A DNA stretch of 64,000 nucleotides, taken from positions 159,532,246 to 159,596,245 of the forward strand of contig CM045763.1 in NCBI GenBank assembly GCA_025200525.1. The letters are read 5' to 3'. This DNA is from Camellia lanceoleosa. Its lineage: Eukaryota; Streptophyta; Magnoliopsida; Ericales; Theaceae. Below, piece after piece: positions 23,808 through 35,510 of the stretch. Below the pieces are notes generated by a model that saw only the letters and a list, made by a program, of their open reading frames with translations, was not told the origin of the DNA and did not search any database. Within the stretch, counting starts at the first letter, position 1. Each line of letters starts with the position of its first letter. The position numbers and the translations under genes were made by a program.

Positions 23808-24025
23808 TATCAGTGCAGAATGTAGTGTATGAGTACAGTGTGTGAAGGCCGTGAGCAGTTTATCAGTGCAGAATGCAGTGTATGAGTACGGTGTGTGAAG
23901 GCCATGAGCAGTTTATCAGTGCAGAATGCAGTGTATAAGTACGGTGTGTGAAGGCCGTGAGCAGTTTATCAGTGTAGAATGCAGTATATGAATACGGTGT
24001 ATGAATGATGTGAGCAGTTTATCAG
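23808..24025 (-). repeat. Tandem repeat, 53-bp unit, in PMD intron 5
   Basis: 'TATCAG' anchors fall at 23808, 23861, 23914, 23967 and 24020, an exact 53-bp period over five partly diverged copies containing 'GCAGAATGCAGTGTATGAGT'. It lies wholly inside the intron between exons 5 and 6. Confidence 0.92.
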
Positions 24026-26080
24026 GTACGGTGTAGCGCAGCAGATTGTATGAAATAGTGTATGGTTTGAGGCTGCGGTCAAAAGAACATACTGGGATAC
24101 TGCAGAGGGCCAGGAGGTCGAAGGTCCACTGTAGCATCCCCATCATGGAGGCATTCATCTCCAGGGACTGCCGGGTGTACTCGGAGGACGCCTGCAAAAG
24201 TATCAGAGGCATCAGTATTCTGCAGAATGTCAAATAAACTGAAATGAAATGCCAATGCAAGATGCAAAAGGAAGTAATACATACCGGAGGCAAGTCGGGG
24301 ATACCGGCCAACTCATGATCAGCCGGGGGAGGAGCAAAGGGGATCTGGTAGGTCGCCCCACCCTGCCCTCTGTATGTCAGTGAAGTGGGCAGAGTAGGCC
24401 AGCCGGTCCCCCGCCCCCTCTGAACTCCACCCCTGCCGCGGACTCGAGCTCTCCTCGACGCTCCTGCTCCTGCTCCTGCCTCCGCCCTAGCTGCCGGCAT
24501 TGCTGACCTCTCCCTCTCAGCCCGACGACCACTGCTCAAGGGTGGCATAATGAAGGTCCAGACGTACTCGGCATAGTCGCCCTCGCCTCTGTGATGCTTC
24601 GCGCCCCAGCCAACGGTATAGTCGCTCAAGGGCTCAAAGGAGAACCTCTCCGTATGCCTCATATGTACAGGAGGTGGACCCGGAACTATCTGCTCCGGTA
24701 AACCCAGGGTCTGGCGCAAGAAACGCTCACCCAGGTACCAAGCCCGACAGACCAGGCCCTCCAACAGAATCCTCAGGCGGGCCGTCTCGTCAGCACCCTC
24801 ATAATGGTCTTTCACCCCAGCCGGCAACGGAGCCCAGGGCTGCTAGGTGATCTGCGGGTAAAAATGTAGTTTGTTATCTATCTGTTATCAAAAATATAGT
24901 GCTAAGTGAAGCCTAAGGAAATTCTAAAGTTAAACATACCTCCGCGGCGGTGATGGTGTCGAAGTAGCGGCGGAAGAAAATAAAAGACGCCCGAGGTCTC
25001 CGCACGCACCTCACGTCAAACCGATGTGAAAAGGGGACGCCAAACGGGATCTCCACATCGGGTACTGGGGCAAGCCTGGGAAAGTAGGCATACACCCACA
25101 ACTGCAGAACAGATATAAGCATGACTATCAGATAAAGCAAAATACAGAATAAAGCAGAAATGGCAGAGCCGTGTGTTGTGCAGTGTATTGCGCAGAGTGT
25201 ACAGTGTGTGCAGTGTGCAGTCAATGTAAAGCAGAGTATATGTGTGCCGTGTGTGCAGTATATAGTCAGTGAGAGGCAGACCGTGGTGTATGCAATATAC
25301 AGAATGTAGAAAGCAGAAAGCAGAAATGTAAAAGGGAAAGAAGATGTACCTCCCAAGCTCGCCAGTAGTCGCCAAGAAGCTGTCCGCTGAGGCAGGAAGA
25401 GGAGCTCATATAACCGTACAAAGTGGCCAAGCCTGTGCCACCCCAGTCATAGCGGCGGATCTGCCTGACATCCACTAGTGCACTTAACAGACATAGAGGC
25501 ACGGTGTTCGCCCGGTCGGTGAAAAGGGTCGTCCCGAGCAGAAACATGATGAAGCCCCGTGCGTACTGATCCACCTCCTCCGGGGTCATCTGTGGCTCCT
25601 TCTCCAAGGGTGGCTGAGTCCTGAAGTAGCTCTCGAACCAAGAGTACCTGACAAACCCTGCTCGAGCGAGGGGAGGCTGAATGCCGAGCAGGTACAGCTG
25701 GGCGGCGTCCCACTCATCCATATCAGTGTCGAAAGGGATCGGATCACCCCTACCCCGATGCCAGTAAGCATCGAGAAGTCATAAGGGGTCATCGTCATGT
25801 CCCCCGCGACGGAGAAGTGGAAGGAGTTGGTGGTATCCCACCACCTCTCCACTAAAGCAGCAAGTAAAGGCCTGCAGGTTGTAAGTTGGGAGAGCCCCCT
25901 ACAGAAGATGCCGAAGCCAGCCTCGTCGATGATATGACGGACCGCATCTGGCAGCTCCACGTACCAGTCCCAAGCTACAACGTTCCCATACCCGCGGATG
26001 GTATGAGAATCCCCCTGTAATCAAAAACAGCAATTGCGAGGCATATTCAAAATGCAGTTTTAAGAAGCATACCGATATCT

Positions 26081-26512
26081 AGCATGTGTGCGTGTTTTGA
26101 AATTCAAACAGATACTGGGTGTCGGTGTACTTACAGTGAACTACAACGTGTGATGCGTTAGCAAGTTTGACTGGTTCAATGCGAAGATAGCATGTGTGCG
26201 TGTTTTGAAATTCAAACAGATATCGGGTGCCGGTGTACTTACAGTGAACTACAACGTGTAATGCGTCAGCATGTTTGAATGGCTCAGTGCAAAGATAGCA
26301 TGTGTGTGTGTTTTGAAATTCAAACAGATACCAGGTGCCGGTGTACTTACAGTGAACTACAACGTGTGATGCGTCAGCATGTCCGAGTGGTTCAAGGCAA
26401 ATACAGCATGCGTGCATGTTTTCAGATTCAAGTAGATATCGTGTACCAGTGTGTATGCAGTGAAATACAGTGTGCGCTGTGTGTTCGGGTGATTCGGGGT
26501 CAGTGCAGTGTG
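26081..26512 (-). repeat. Tandem repeat, 108-bp unit, in PMD intron 1
   Basis: 'AGCATG(T/C)GTG' anchors occur at 26081, 26189, 26297 and 26405, an exact 108-bp period; a degenerate fifth copy may follow. The unit contains 'TTGAAATTCAAACAGATA' and 'CTTACAGTGAACTACAACGT'. Because 108 is divisible by three, a long repetitive open frame appears on the minus strand; I consider it an artefact of the repeat. Confidence 0.92.
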
Positions 26513-26899
26513 TGTGCGCGTGTGTAAGTTTCAAACGGATATCAGTTGCACGTTTGTTTGCAATCAACTACAGTACACAGTATATCAGAATTAAGCAGTT
26601 AAAGAACAGGAGCAACTATGGCAGTTAAATGTTCTACATTGCGGGAAAGAAAATCGAAAAAGGAATGTTACCTCGGAAGCGCCGAAGGACAGATGGGAGG
26701 TAGGCTCACGCAGGAGAAGCTCGCGTGCCGTGCCCCTCTCGAAGCTCCGGAACTGGCGTAGTCCATCGGCGAGCATCACGTGAACCGCAGGCCTGTAGGT
26801 CTCCAGGTCGAACGGCCAGATATGAAGTGGCAAGGGGTCGGCCTCGGGATCCATCTCGAGCTCTGGAGGGGTCCCGCCCTCTAGAAGGTCGTCCACCAT

Positions 26900-28188
26900 C
26901 TCGAAGAGAATGAGAAAATAGCCGAAAAAGGGAAAACTGGGCTAGAATGTGAAGGGTCAACCAAAAAGTCAACCCCGAGAGGGTCGGAAAAGCCGAAGTG
27001 CGAAAAAGGCACAGATATCGAGAAGAACTCGAGGGAAACAAGCCCCGAATGGCGAAAATCCAAAACGAGACACTGAAATGAAATTTCAATCGGTTCAAAA
27101 CGTCCGGAACGCGAAGGTATTCGCGAATCGGACGATGAAATCAAGGCTAGAACGCAAGAAAATGAGAGAATCGAAGGAGGAAAACACTCTAGAGAGAGAG
27201 GGAGTTGATTTTCGAGCAAGAAGAAGTGAAAAAAATAGGGCTAGAAGCCCTATTTTAAAACACCCGTAGCAAAATGACTCAACTGCCCCGATACAGGAAT
27301 AGTTTGCCGGTCGGCCACACTCTTTGCCGGTCGACAATATATTGTGCCGATGGAATTTTATCAAGGCCGATGGACAGCCGGTGATGCATTCTGATGGCCG
27401 GTGGGCATCCGGTGGTCTCCTACAGTGGTTTTTGAGCCTCCCACACCCTTGTTTGGGTTGCATGTGTGGTCCAGGGCCTTCATTGCTCAAAACAGTGTAA
27501 AACAGTGCATTTTCGACGCTCAACCGGCCTCCGTTTTGACCTCGGATCGTGTCTTCTGTGCGTGGCACTCGAATTCGTGCAAGGTGTATCCTTCCGTATC
27601 CTTTTGGCTTTTACAAAACTCAAAAGTTTCCCCGTGTGCCTTTCATTTCAATCGCACTGTCTTGTGCACCGTTCGGCCTAGGAGACCTTAAATCCTTGGG
27701 AGGTGCAAGACCTTCAGTCGCGTTGTCTAGCGCATCGCGCTATTTTGCGCATCCCATTGCATTTGGTATGCATTCTATCGCGCTATCTCGCGCGTCGCAC
27801 TGTCTTGCGCATCATATCTCAAATCGCATTCGGTCTAGGAGACCTTAAATCCTTGGAAGGTGCAAAACCTTCGGCGCACTCATATTCATTTCATGCGTAT
27901 CGAAACACGTGCGTTGTCGCGCACTTGCATCACTTGCATTGTCATGCATTTCAAAGGCCGCGCTTAGTCGCGCATTTCAAATTCACTTGCATTGTCATGC
28001 ATTGCCCCAAAATTGGTCCGGCGAGACCTTAAACACGCTTGGTCTGGCGAGACCTTAAACCCACCCGGTTGCATTATCATGCATCTTAAAAGCCGCGCGT
28101 TGGCGCGCATTTCAAAAAACATGCATCATCTGCATTTTCATGCATCATCTGCATTCAAAAACAAAAACAAAAAAAAGCATGCATTGTC
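26900..28188. other. PMD 5' leader region, then repeat-rich noncoding DNA
   Basis: About 26900-27260 is a plausible 5' leader of the antisense gene (minus-strand 'CCTCTCTCTCTAGAG' near 27190-27205). From about 27300 come GCCGGTCGGC-type motifs shared with the element B LTR. A phrase 'GGAGACCTTAAATCCTTGG' or shorter recurs near 27679, 27838, 28026, 28054 and 28486, with many TTGCATTGTCATGCAT motifs between. No gene seen. Confidence 0.55.
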
Positions 28189-28199
28189 ATGCATACATT

Positions 28200-28330
28200 T
28201 TGCTTTCCTCTTTCCTCTCTCGCGTGTACTACGCTGAGAGGCTCTTCTCTTTTCTCTCTCGTGTGTACTACGCTGAGAGGTTTCTTTTTGCTTTCCTCTT
28301 TCCTCTCTCGCGTGTACTACGCTGAGAGGC
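28200..28330 (+). repeat. Triplicated hairpin-forming unit
   Basis: Three copies (about 28214, 28253, 28301) of a 28-bp unit running CCTCTC(T)CGCGTGTACT, then ACGCTGAGAGG. Each can fold with outer CCTCTC/GAGAGG and inner GCGT/ACGC pairs around a short loop. Copy two has GTGT in place of GCGT. Confidence 0.75.
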
Positions 28331-28977
28331 GAGCAGAAACAAAAACATCATGCATCATTTGTATTTCAAAAAAACAAAACAAAAAATACATGCATTGTCT
28401 TGCATCTTTCCTCACATCATGCATCATTTGCATTTCAAAAACAAAAAAACACATGCATTGTCATGCATACATTTTGCATCCCGGTCTAGGAGACCTTAAA
28501 TCCTCTGAAGGTGCAATTCCTTTGGTGTTTGTCGTGCCCGAACGACTTCCGGTGGTCTGGTAAAGCCACCTGCCTGTGCTTGTGGTAAGTTCCTAGAAGA
28601 CCAACGAGGACGGTGGAAACTAGAGTTTGAATGGCTTATGCCTAGAACGCAAAGGTTCGGGATTTCCGAGACTAAAGTCTGGTTTAAATACCCAGGGGGG
28701 TACCCTCGGCTTGAAATCTGTATGGAAGCCCCATAGGTTGAGGCAGCATGTATGCGCCTCAGTTCTGGATACTGAACCAACCTAGTATATCGCCCTGTTG
28801 GGAGAATAGGGAAAACCGCAATCATAGCCATTGCATCATACTGCATTGTCATGCATCATTGAATATACTGCATTGTCATGCATTTCACTATAAATATTGC
28901 ATTTACATTCCATCCATTGCATATTTGTATATATTGCATTGTAGATTGCATGCATTTGCTGCATCACTTCCGCCTAC

Positions 28978-29960
28978 GGCTTGCGCCTTTCCATGTTGAG
29001 CTTGGACTAGTATGTGTCCGTACTTTTCACGTCGAAGCACAGTTCTGCATGCGTACAGTTCTGTGTTAGACATGGCTTGTATGTGTACATACCTTTCCTA
29101 GGCAAGGTTAGGTTTGGCCGCGAGCCTTATCCGCTGTAAATACTACATTTACATCCATTGCATTTTCCCCAGCATATCATGCATATGTCATGCATTTCAT
29201 TGTAAATTTTGCATTTACATTCCATTCCATTGCATATTTGTAAATATTGCATGGTAGCTTGCATGCATTCGCTACATCACCTCCGTCTATGGCTTGCGCC
29301 TTTCCTTATTGAGCTTGGTCTGGTATGTGTCCATACTTTTCACGTCAAAGCACAGTTCTGCATGCGTACAGTTCTGTGATTAGACGCGGTTTGTATGTGT
29401 ACATGCCTTTCCTAGGCAAGATTTGGTTTGGCCTGCGTGCCACATTCACCGTAAATATTTCATTTCCATTCCATTGCATATTTGTATATATTGCATTGTA
29501 GACCACATGCATCCACTTCATCACCTTCCATCTATGGCTTGCGCCTTTCGTAGTTGAGCTTGGTCTGGTATGTGTCCATACTTTTCACGTCGAAGCACAG
29601 TTCTGCATGCGTACAGTTCTGTGATTAGACGCGGTTTGTATGCGTACATGCCTTTTCTAGGCAAGACTTGGTTTGGCCTGCATGCCATATCCATTGTATC
29701 TGTCCCTTTACATGCATCCACTGCATTCCCCCCCATTTATGGCTTGCGCCTTTCCTAGTTGAGCTTGGTCTGGTATGTGTCCATACTTTTCAAGTCGAAG
29801 CACAGTTCTGCATGTGTGCATGTGTACGCGCCTATTCCACGCTGGTATGTTGGTTTGAGGGTTGCGGCACCTTTTCTGTGTTAGACATGGCTTGTATGTG
29901 TACATGCCTTTCCTAGGCAAGACTTAGTTTGGCCCGCGCACCATAACCATTGTATATATT
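28978..29960 (+). repeat. Large tandem repeat, four copies of 205-313 bp
   Basis: 'GGCTTGCGCCTTTCC' anchors occur near 28978, 29291, 29536 and 29741. Each is followed by 'GAGCTTGG', 'TATGTGTCCATACTTTTCA', 'GAAGCACAGTTCTGCATG' and 'CTTT(C/T)CTAGGCAAG'. Copy lengths differ (about 313, 245, 205 and at least 200 bp) through indels in the TTGCATT-rich part. Noncoding. Confidence 0.88.
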
Positions 29961-30872
29961 ACATTGTAGTGTAATTGTTGCATCCTGCATTAGAATCATT
30001 GTCCTTTCCTCAGCAGGTCGTTACCCCACTCATGTCATTCCACCCAATACTTGTTCTTGTGTCCGTCTACATCCCTCATAGTTCAGACATCGTTCTATGG
30101 TAGACGGACTTGTTACTTCCATCAATCTATTTGACATTTGTATGGTTTTGAACTGCTCAGGATTGGATCTTGATTCAATTACATTGCATATTATTTGCAT
30201 TATTTATATTTGTTTTGTAGTTTTGCATATCATTTGCATTACATTAGATTCAATTGCATATCATCGCACTATTTTGTGCACCTGATTGCACTTTGCATGC
30301 ATTTCAATCGCACTATCTTGCGCACCTCATTTGCACTTGTTAGTGCATTGCGTTGTCACGCAGCTTTCACATTGCATTGTCATGCATACGGCTAACAATA
30401 TTGTATCTGTTTAAGTTGCTTTCTTTTGCAGGCACGATATTGTATGTACAGTTCATTTGAGGCTGGGGCAACCAGACGAACCGCACAGGTATTGTATCCT
30501 CCGAGTGAGACGTATCGAGAATTGCATGATTCTCTTACATCCTTTCTGCATTGTAGTGTAGTTTGGTGTATGCTAGCTTAAAATTGTCGCATGCGTGCTT
30601 CGTTACAGCTTTTCTTTGCATGATCATAAGTTATGCTTGGCTTTTTGCATCGTCAGTTGCATCTTGCCCCTGCCTACGGGCGCATATCTTATCTGTGGCT
30701 TGTATGCCTGTACCTGAACTACACTGGTTTGATTCCTAAAGGGATACGTAGGCAGCCTGCGGGTTCAACCACTTGCGCTTTGTATGCTTGTCTAAGTCTT
30801 CGGCCTGGTCAAAAATAGGTCGTCTTTGGGCTTTGACATTCACTCCCGTCATTGTTATGACTTCTGAGTTCT
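29961..30872 (+). other. Noncoding 3' interior of element B
   Basis: No gene seen. Rich in TTGCAT and CGCAC motifs. It ends with a stretch resembling an Ogre 3' untranslated region ('GGGATACGTAGGCAGCC' near 30740) before the polypurine tract. Confidence 0.5.
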
Positions 30873-30888
30873 GTCAAAGAGGGGCAAC
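30873..30888 (+). other. Polypurine tract of element B
   Basis: GTCAAAGAGGGGCAAC precedes the 3' LTR start TGTAGACACCCC. 'AAAGAGGGGCAA' is a typical tract for this lineage. Confidence 0.85.
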
Positions 30889-33800
30889 TGTAGACACCCC
30901 ATTTTTGACCGTCCTCAAGACTTGGACGTCACCGTTGGAACACTCGGTGATTATCCTTGTTTGTGTTCGTTTGGAGTTCCCGGAGGTCTCGGTCGCGCGC
31001 CTTGCCTCAGGATCTCCCGACTCGACCGTTTTGTGTCTGGTTTTGCACCAAACACTTGTGATTTGCCTTGGAGGGGCAGGGAATGCCTTGTGAGGCATCC
31101 CCACACATCACCGGCTGTGGCTAGAGGCCACCGGCCAGTGGTTTCATGCCATCGGCAATGTATATTGCCGGTCGGCATTCTTTGTTGCCGGTCGGCAATC
31201 TATTGTGTCAAAATGACACTTTTGGCCAGCCGACTACTGTTCATCTACTTTTGGTAGATATTTTGTGCCAGCTGTGATAGCTGGCACCCACTCTGTTCCC
31301 CTCCATACACGTGTATGGAGGGATTTCCCTCTTAAAAAGCTTATTTGCTAAGCTTTGCAAGAGGAGGCTTCTATATAGAGGAGGGCTCTCTTCCCTCTTC
31401 TAAGGTTAGAGAACATTGGGAGAGAAGCTCTGGTTTTAGGTTTAGGGTTTCATACATATCCTATCTCTATATCTCTCTTGTGTGTGTATAAGTGTGTTTG
31501 TGTCTTACTATTGCACATAAACACATAGTGCTACACCTTTTCTTGGTTTCTTCAAGGACCAGGGGCTGTCCTTGGTGTTCTTGGCTGGATTTGAGCTCAA
31601 GGAAGCAACAAGATCAACATTTGTGAAGGTGGTCTACAAGGGTAAGACACTAGTCCCTTTTTACCCCACTTTTGCTTTGTATTTTTGCCTATCTTAGAAC
31701 TGTTTTTGTGTTTAGTGTATAACATAAAAAGTTCTATTTTTAAGCCCTCTTGATAGTTTATTAAGGGTGTTTTGTGATTTGGAATAGTTTGACCCCTCTT
31801 AGGCCTTGAGAGGCCCCATTTTTGTGCTATTTTGTGCAAGCTCCGAGACCTTGGTGTTTGGGCCTCCTCACCACTAAAATCTTGAGGGATTCAGTGGCAA
31901 GGATGGTGCCTTGAGGTCCCAAGAAGGAGAGGGCCACCCCCTCTCCTTGTTGTCCTTGAAAAGGGCATTTTTAGCCTCTTGAAGGAGCACCTAGCTTAGG
32001 CTCATGTTGACCATGCCTTGGCTATCATTTATGCTTATTTTGCCATGAAATAGCATTGTTTTAAGTTGATTTTGGTACACCATGCGTGACTTGCATATAT
32101 GCCTTGTAAAGCCACTTTGTTGCCTTAATATGCTTTAGGTTGTAAACCTTTGTTCTATCATGCTTTAGGCTTAGCTTTGTGAAGCTTTTGTGCTTATTTC
32201 ACCATGTTTAAGGTCTGTCCATAGTTTTTTGGGTCGATCTTGGCATGCTTAGTATGGCCCCTTTGCATTTTTGGTTTGTTAGCCTTAAGTGTGTGAATGT
32301 GTAGCATGCGTTGCTTGCATCATTTCCGTGGTTTGGAACCACTTAGCATGTCATTTTAGTCCATTTAACATGCCTGAATGTTTGCATTTGTTGTTCCTTT
32401 AAAGCCTCAAAGGGTTCATGTTTCATGCTCCATTAATATGCCATTGCATATGCCCTCATGTGTAGTCTTCTTAGATGCCATCTAAGTAGCCTTTTGGCTT
32501 TGTTTTAGCATGTTAAAATTCTGTTCTTGGTCACTTAAGTCTTACCATGCGTGGTTGTACTAAGTGCAGTTCGATGCTTCATTAGCTTGCCTTGAGTGCT
32601 TGGACCATGTTGCATGCTTGGCTTGCCTTTGTTCATTTGGTTTGGCACCATTTTAGCATGATTTCAGAGCTTCCCATTGCATGCTATTAATCCATGTTTG
32701 TCCCTTTTAAATGTGTTTAAAAGTTGTTTCATTATGCTTAAGTCTTGAACCATGTATCTATGCATGCTTGTATGTACATTTGCCTTCATGTACTTAGCAT
32801 TTTGGCCACTATTTTGGGCCTAATTAGAGTTGCCTAACTCATGTTTAAGTCCATCCTTTGCTTGTTTGCATGCTTACCTTGCATGTTTGCTTGTACACTT
32901 GCATAAGTGCCTTGCATTGCCATATTGCATCCTTAGCTTGTATGCCTAGGTTGCATTGCATCTTGCATGCATGCCTTGTCCCTTGATTTAGTGATAGGGA
33001 TTGGGCCTTTGATTGTTTGTATGCATTATATTTGATATCAAAATGTGCACGCTTGGTTCTTGGGCCATCACGCATTGAAATGCGCGATTGATGGTCCGAG
33101 AACCAAGGACCATGCCCCTTTGAGTCATATACATGATAAGGAGCTTGGTTGGTGCATACATTGCTTGAATTGCCTTGCCATGCAAAGTTTTGTCCTCTGC
33201 TGCTGTCAACCAGATTCTGCAGGAACTTATTGCTGATCGACTGCACAGAGTGCCGACCGGCAATCAATGGATGGCCGATGGACCCATTTTGTGCCGATGA
33301 GCACTAAATCACAGCCGGTGATGATTCCCTCCAGCCGGTGGTGATCCCTAGTGTCCAAAGAAGCATCTCCGAGACTTTGGCAGTCTTTAGAGGGGCAGAG
33401 CAGGGAAAACAGAGGCAACTTGCGCATGGCAGTGCACTTCCGAGCAAGGCCCGAGCACGTGTGCATTCGACCCTCTTCCCGAGGCCCCATTTATTGCTTT
33501 TCTTAGCTTAGTTAATTTGTTGATTAATTAGGTGATTTGTAATAATTAATTAGCTAGGATAGTTAATTCGTTATTCGAATTGTATTATTCTTTTGGTCCC
33601 TCCGAGCGAGGGCAAATTTGTAATAAGTGTGGGTGAGTGCGTGCATGTCTTCCAACCCCACTTCTTTCTCCCTTTTACTTACCTGCTTATAATGGTTAGT
33701 ATTAGGACATATTTAAATTAGCATACCTTATGCTATGCATGCGTGCATCATTCATCAGTATTGCACGCACCGGGCTCGGCGCATCATGCAAACTGCATAA

Positions 33801-34638
33801 ATCTTTCAAATCTGATTTGAATACGTGCTACTTGTGCATTTCACATGCCATGTTTAGGGGTTAGCCGAGCCTAAATAATTGCATTTCGTATGCGTTGCAT
33901 TAGCCACTCTAACATGAACTAGGATCATACATGTTTGCTAACTAGTTTACTGTTTTGGCACAGAGTACGATGTAATATTTTCATGTTTTAGCATACCACA
34001 TGCGTGTGAGTGTTAACATGACAGCATGCTTACCATGTGGCTAGATGCTTATGTGTTATAAACTACCTGAATGCCTGTGGGTGAAGGCTGGATTGTTTGA
34101 GTTGGAATAACTCGTTGAAATCCGTGTTTTAGCCTACTTGCGAGTAGCAACTTCAAATTGTTTTTCAAATGAGCGGATATGCAATGCTTATTTCCAAATT
34201 AGGCGATCTAGTCTATACTTGTTTGCTGTGCGCATAACATAGTAATTCTAGGCTAATAACCGGAATAAGAACACATAACGTTTTCAAAAACGGATATCAT
34301 GGTTAGTAGAGGTCGGTCTTCGGACCGGGCGAGAGGGGGTGCTCATAGCTGACCTTCCCCAATCGTACCCAAGTTCCCGAGCCGAGGCAACTTTGGTGAT
34401 GACGGACACGTGGCCTTTGGCACCGAGTCAGGGTTTCCTAAATTCCCCCATTAAAAAATATTTAGGTGGCGACTCTGTATCTGGCAAAGCAGTCCATGTT
34501 TGGCACTTCTTTTCAAAAATCTATTTTCTCAAAACGATTTGCCAGAGTTGGACTCTTTGGTTCAGATTAAGAACCGCAACAACAAAAAATGGGAGTCCGA
34601 ACTGTAGGGTGAGGCCCTCGCCACGGGGCGCGTCCACA
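30889..34638 (+). mobile_element. 3' LTR of element B
   Basis: 3750 bp, same ends as 14932-18682. Differences between the two LTRs are sparse single bases apart from a dense patch at about 33390-33470, indicating recent insertion. It ends at the CATGG duplication (34639-34643), where the 5' LTR of element A resumes. Confidence 0.95.
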
Positions 34639-35108
34639 CATGGACTCATATGTCTTGGAACTGTAAGGTGATGTAAGAAATTGTATCTGTGTTGACCATC
34701 TATCAACTGCTAATATTTTAGTCATTGTTCATAGTTGGTTTAGTGTATTTCTACTGGGTTGTGGCTCACCCTATATGGGAATATCATTTTCAGGTACATG
34801 TAGCATGCCACCTCCAAGGACACAGCTTGGGAGGCTAGAGGCGGGCATCTTTTGTTGATTTATTCCTTTTTTATGTATTACATGTAAATTTAAGCCAAGG
34901 GCTTAATGTGTAATTGAGCTAGTGCTCTTTCTTTTGTAACCAAGTGTTAACTTGGAAAACTGTAAGCCCGTGGGGAATTTGCTTTTGTTGTTAACATGTA
35001 ATACCTTTTGTAATGGAATATTCTGATGAATAGAAAAATGTTGCTCTTTTGTATATCAATGCATGTTTATATTGATGGGTTTAATGTTATTATTTTGAGG
35101 GCGTTACA
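34639..35108 (+). mobile_element. 5' LTR of element A, second part
   Basis: Begins with the second CATGG copy, then continues the LTR at the exact point where it was cut at 14931. Compare 'GTAACATGGACTCATATG' at about 42304-42321 in the uninterrupted 3' LTR. It ends TTTTGAGGGCGTTACA. Confidence 0.95.
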
Positions 35109-35111
35109 ACT

Positions 35112-35123
35112 TGGTATCAGAGC
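35112..35123 (+). other. Primer-binding site, tRNA-iMet, element A
   Basis: TGGTATCAGAGC lies three bases after the LTR end at 35108. A noncoding leader of about 390 bp runs to the gag start. Confidence 0.92.
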
Positions 35124-35510
35124 GTACCGGGTTCGAACACTTTGGGTACGTGGGAAGTGATTAGTATCACAATGGGTTTGTCTCGCTTGGTTAGAGACTT
35201 AGATGTAATGTTATGTGTTATGTGATAACATGTTTATGTGATTATTTGGGTATGGGATTTAATTTCTAGGATGTTGATTGGATCCTTGGGTTTCTGGGAG
35301 TCTTGTTGGAAAAGCACTTGATCAATGCTGTTTCTAACCAGAACTCTAGTAACACCTCGAGACTATCATTATCTGGGAATGAAATTCGTAAGTGCTTATG
35401 TGTTTATGTGCTTACGTGGATTGAATTACAGTTGTCCATGCATTAGGACGCGAGTGTTTAGTTTCGGCACATTTATGAATGTGCTAATGTTCTGAGTTAC
35501 CTTTATTAGG

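Larger units (their letters stand above)
23451..26899 (-). pseudogene. Antisense plant mobile domain (PMD, aminotransferase-like) gene, six exons
   Basis: Six exons can be assembled: 26899-26672, 26014-25350, 25101-24940, 24851-24285, 24191-24093, 23762-23451. All five introns are GT-AG and phase 0; the total is about 677 codons. The PMD signature is in exon 2 ('LPDAVRHIIDEAGFGIF', 'LLAALVERWWDTTNSFHF', 'GDMTMTPYDFSMLTGI'), continuing through 'YARGFIMFLLGTTLFTD' and exon 3-4 ('LWVYAYFPRLAPV', 'GLVCRAWYLGERFLRQ'). Exon 6 is acidic (a run of eight D) and ends with basic 'SSRKRARTN', a possible nuclear signal. Damage is limited to a 1-bp deletion near 25745 and a TAG at 24845-24843, third codon of exon 4. 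PMD proteins (MAIN/MAIL1 family) act in gene silencing and genome stability in plants and also occur in transposons. The family call is firm; function in the element is unknown. Confidence 0.85.
14932..34638 (+). mobile_element. Element B: Ogre/Tat-like retrotransposon without pol, nested in element A
   Basis: Bounded by TGTAGACACCCC and GCGCGTCCACA and flanked by the duplication CATGG (14927-14931 and 34639-34643) inside the 5' LTR of element A. LTRs are 3751 and 3750 bp. The roughly 12.2 kb interior has a gag-like frame resembling Ogre/Tat gag, then no recognisable protease, RT, RNase H or integrase on either strand, an antisense plant-mobile-domain gene, and repeat-rich DNA before the polypurine tract. 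It therefore looks like a non-autonomous Ogre derivative mobilised in trans. Extra antisense ORFs are known in Tat-lineage elements. Confidence 0.9.

Noticed and set aside
26079..26567. A 162-codon minus-strand open frame with repeated peptides
   Set aside because: It coincides with the 108-bp tandem repeat inside intron 1 of the PMD gene; a period divisible by three keeps the frame open.
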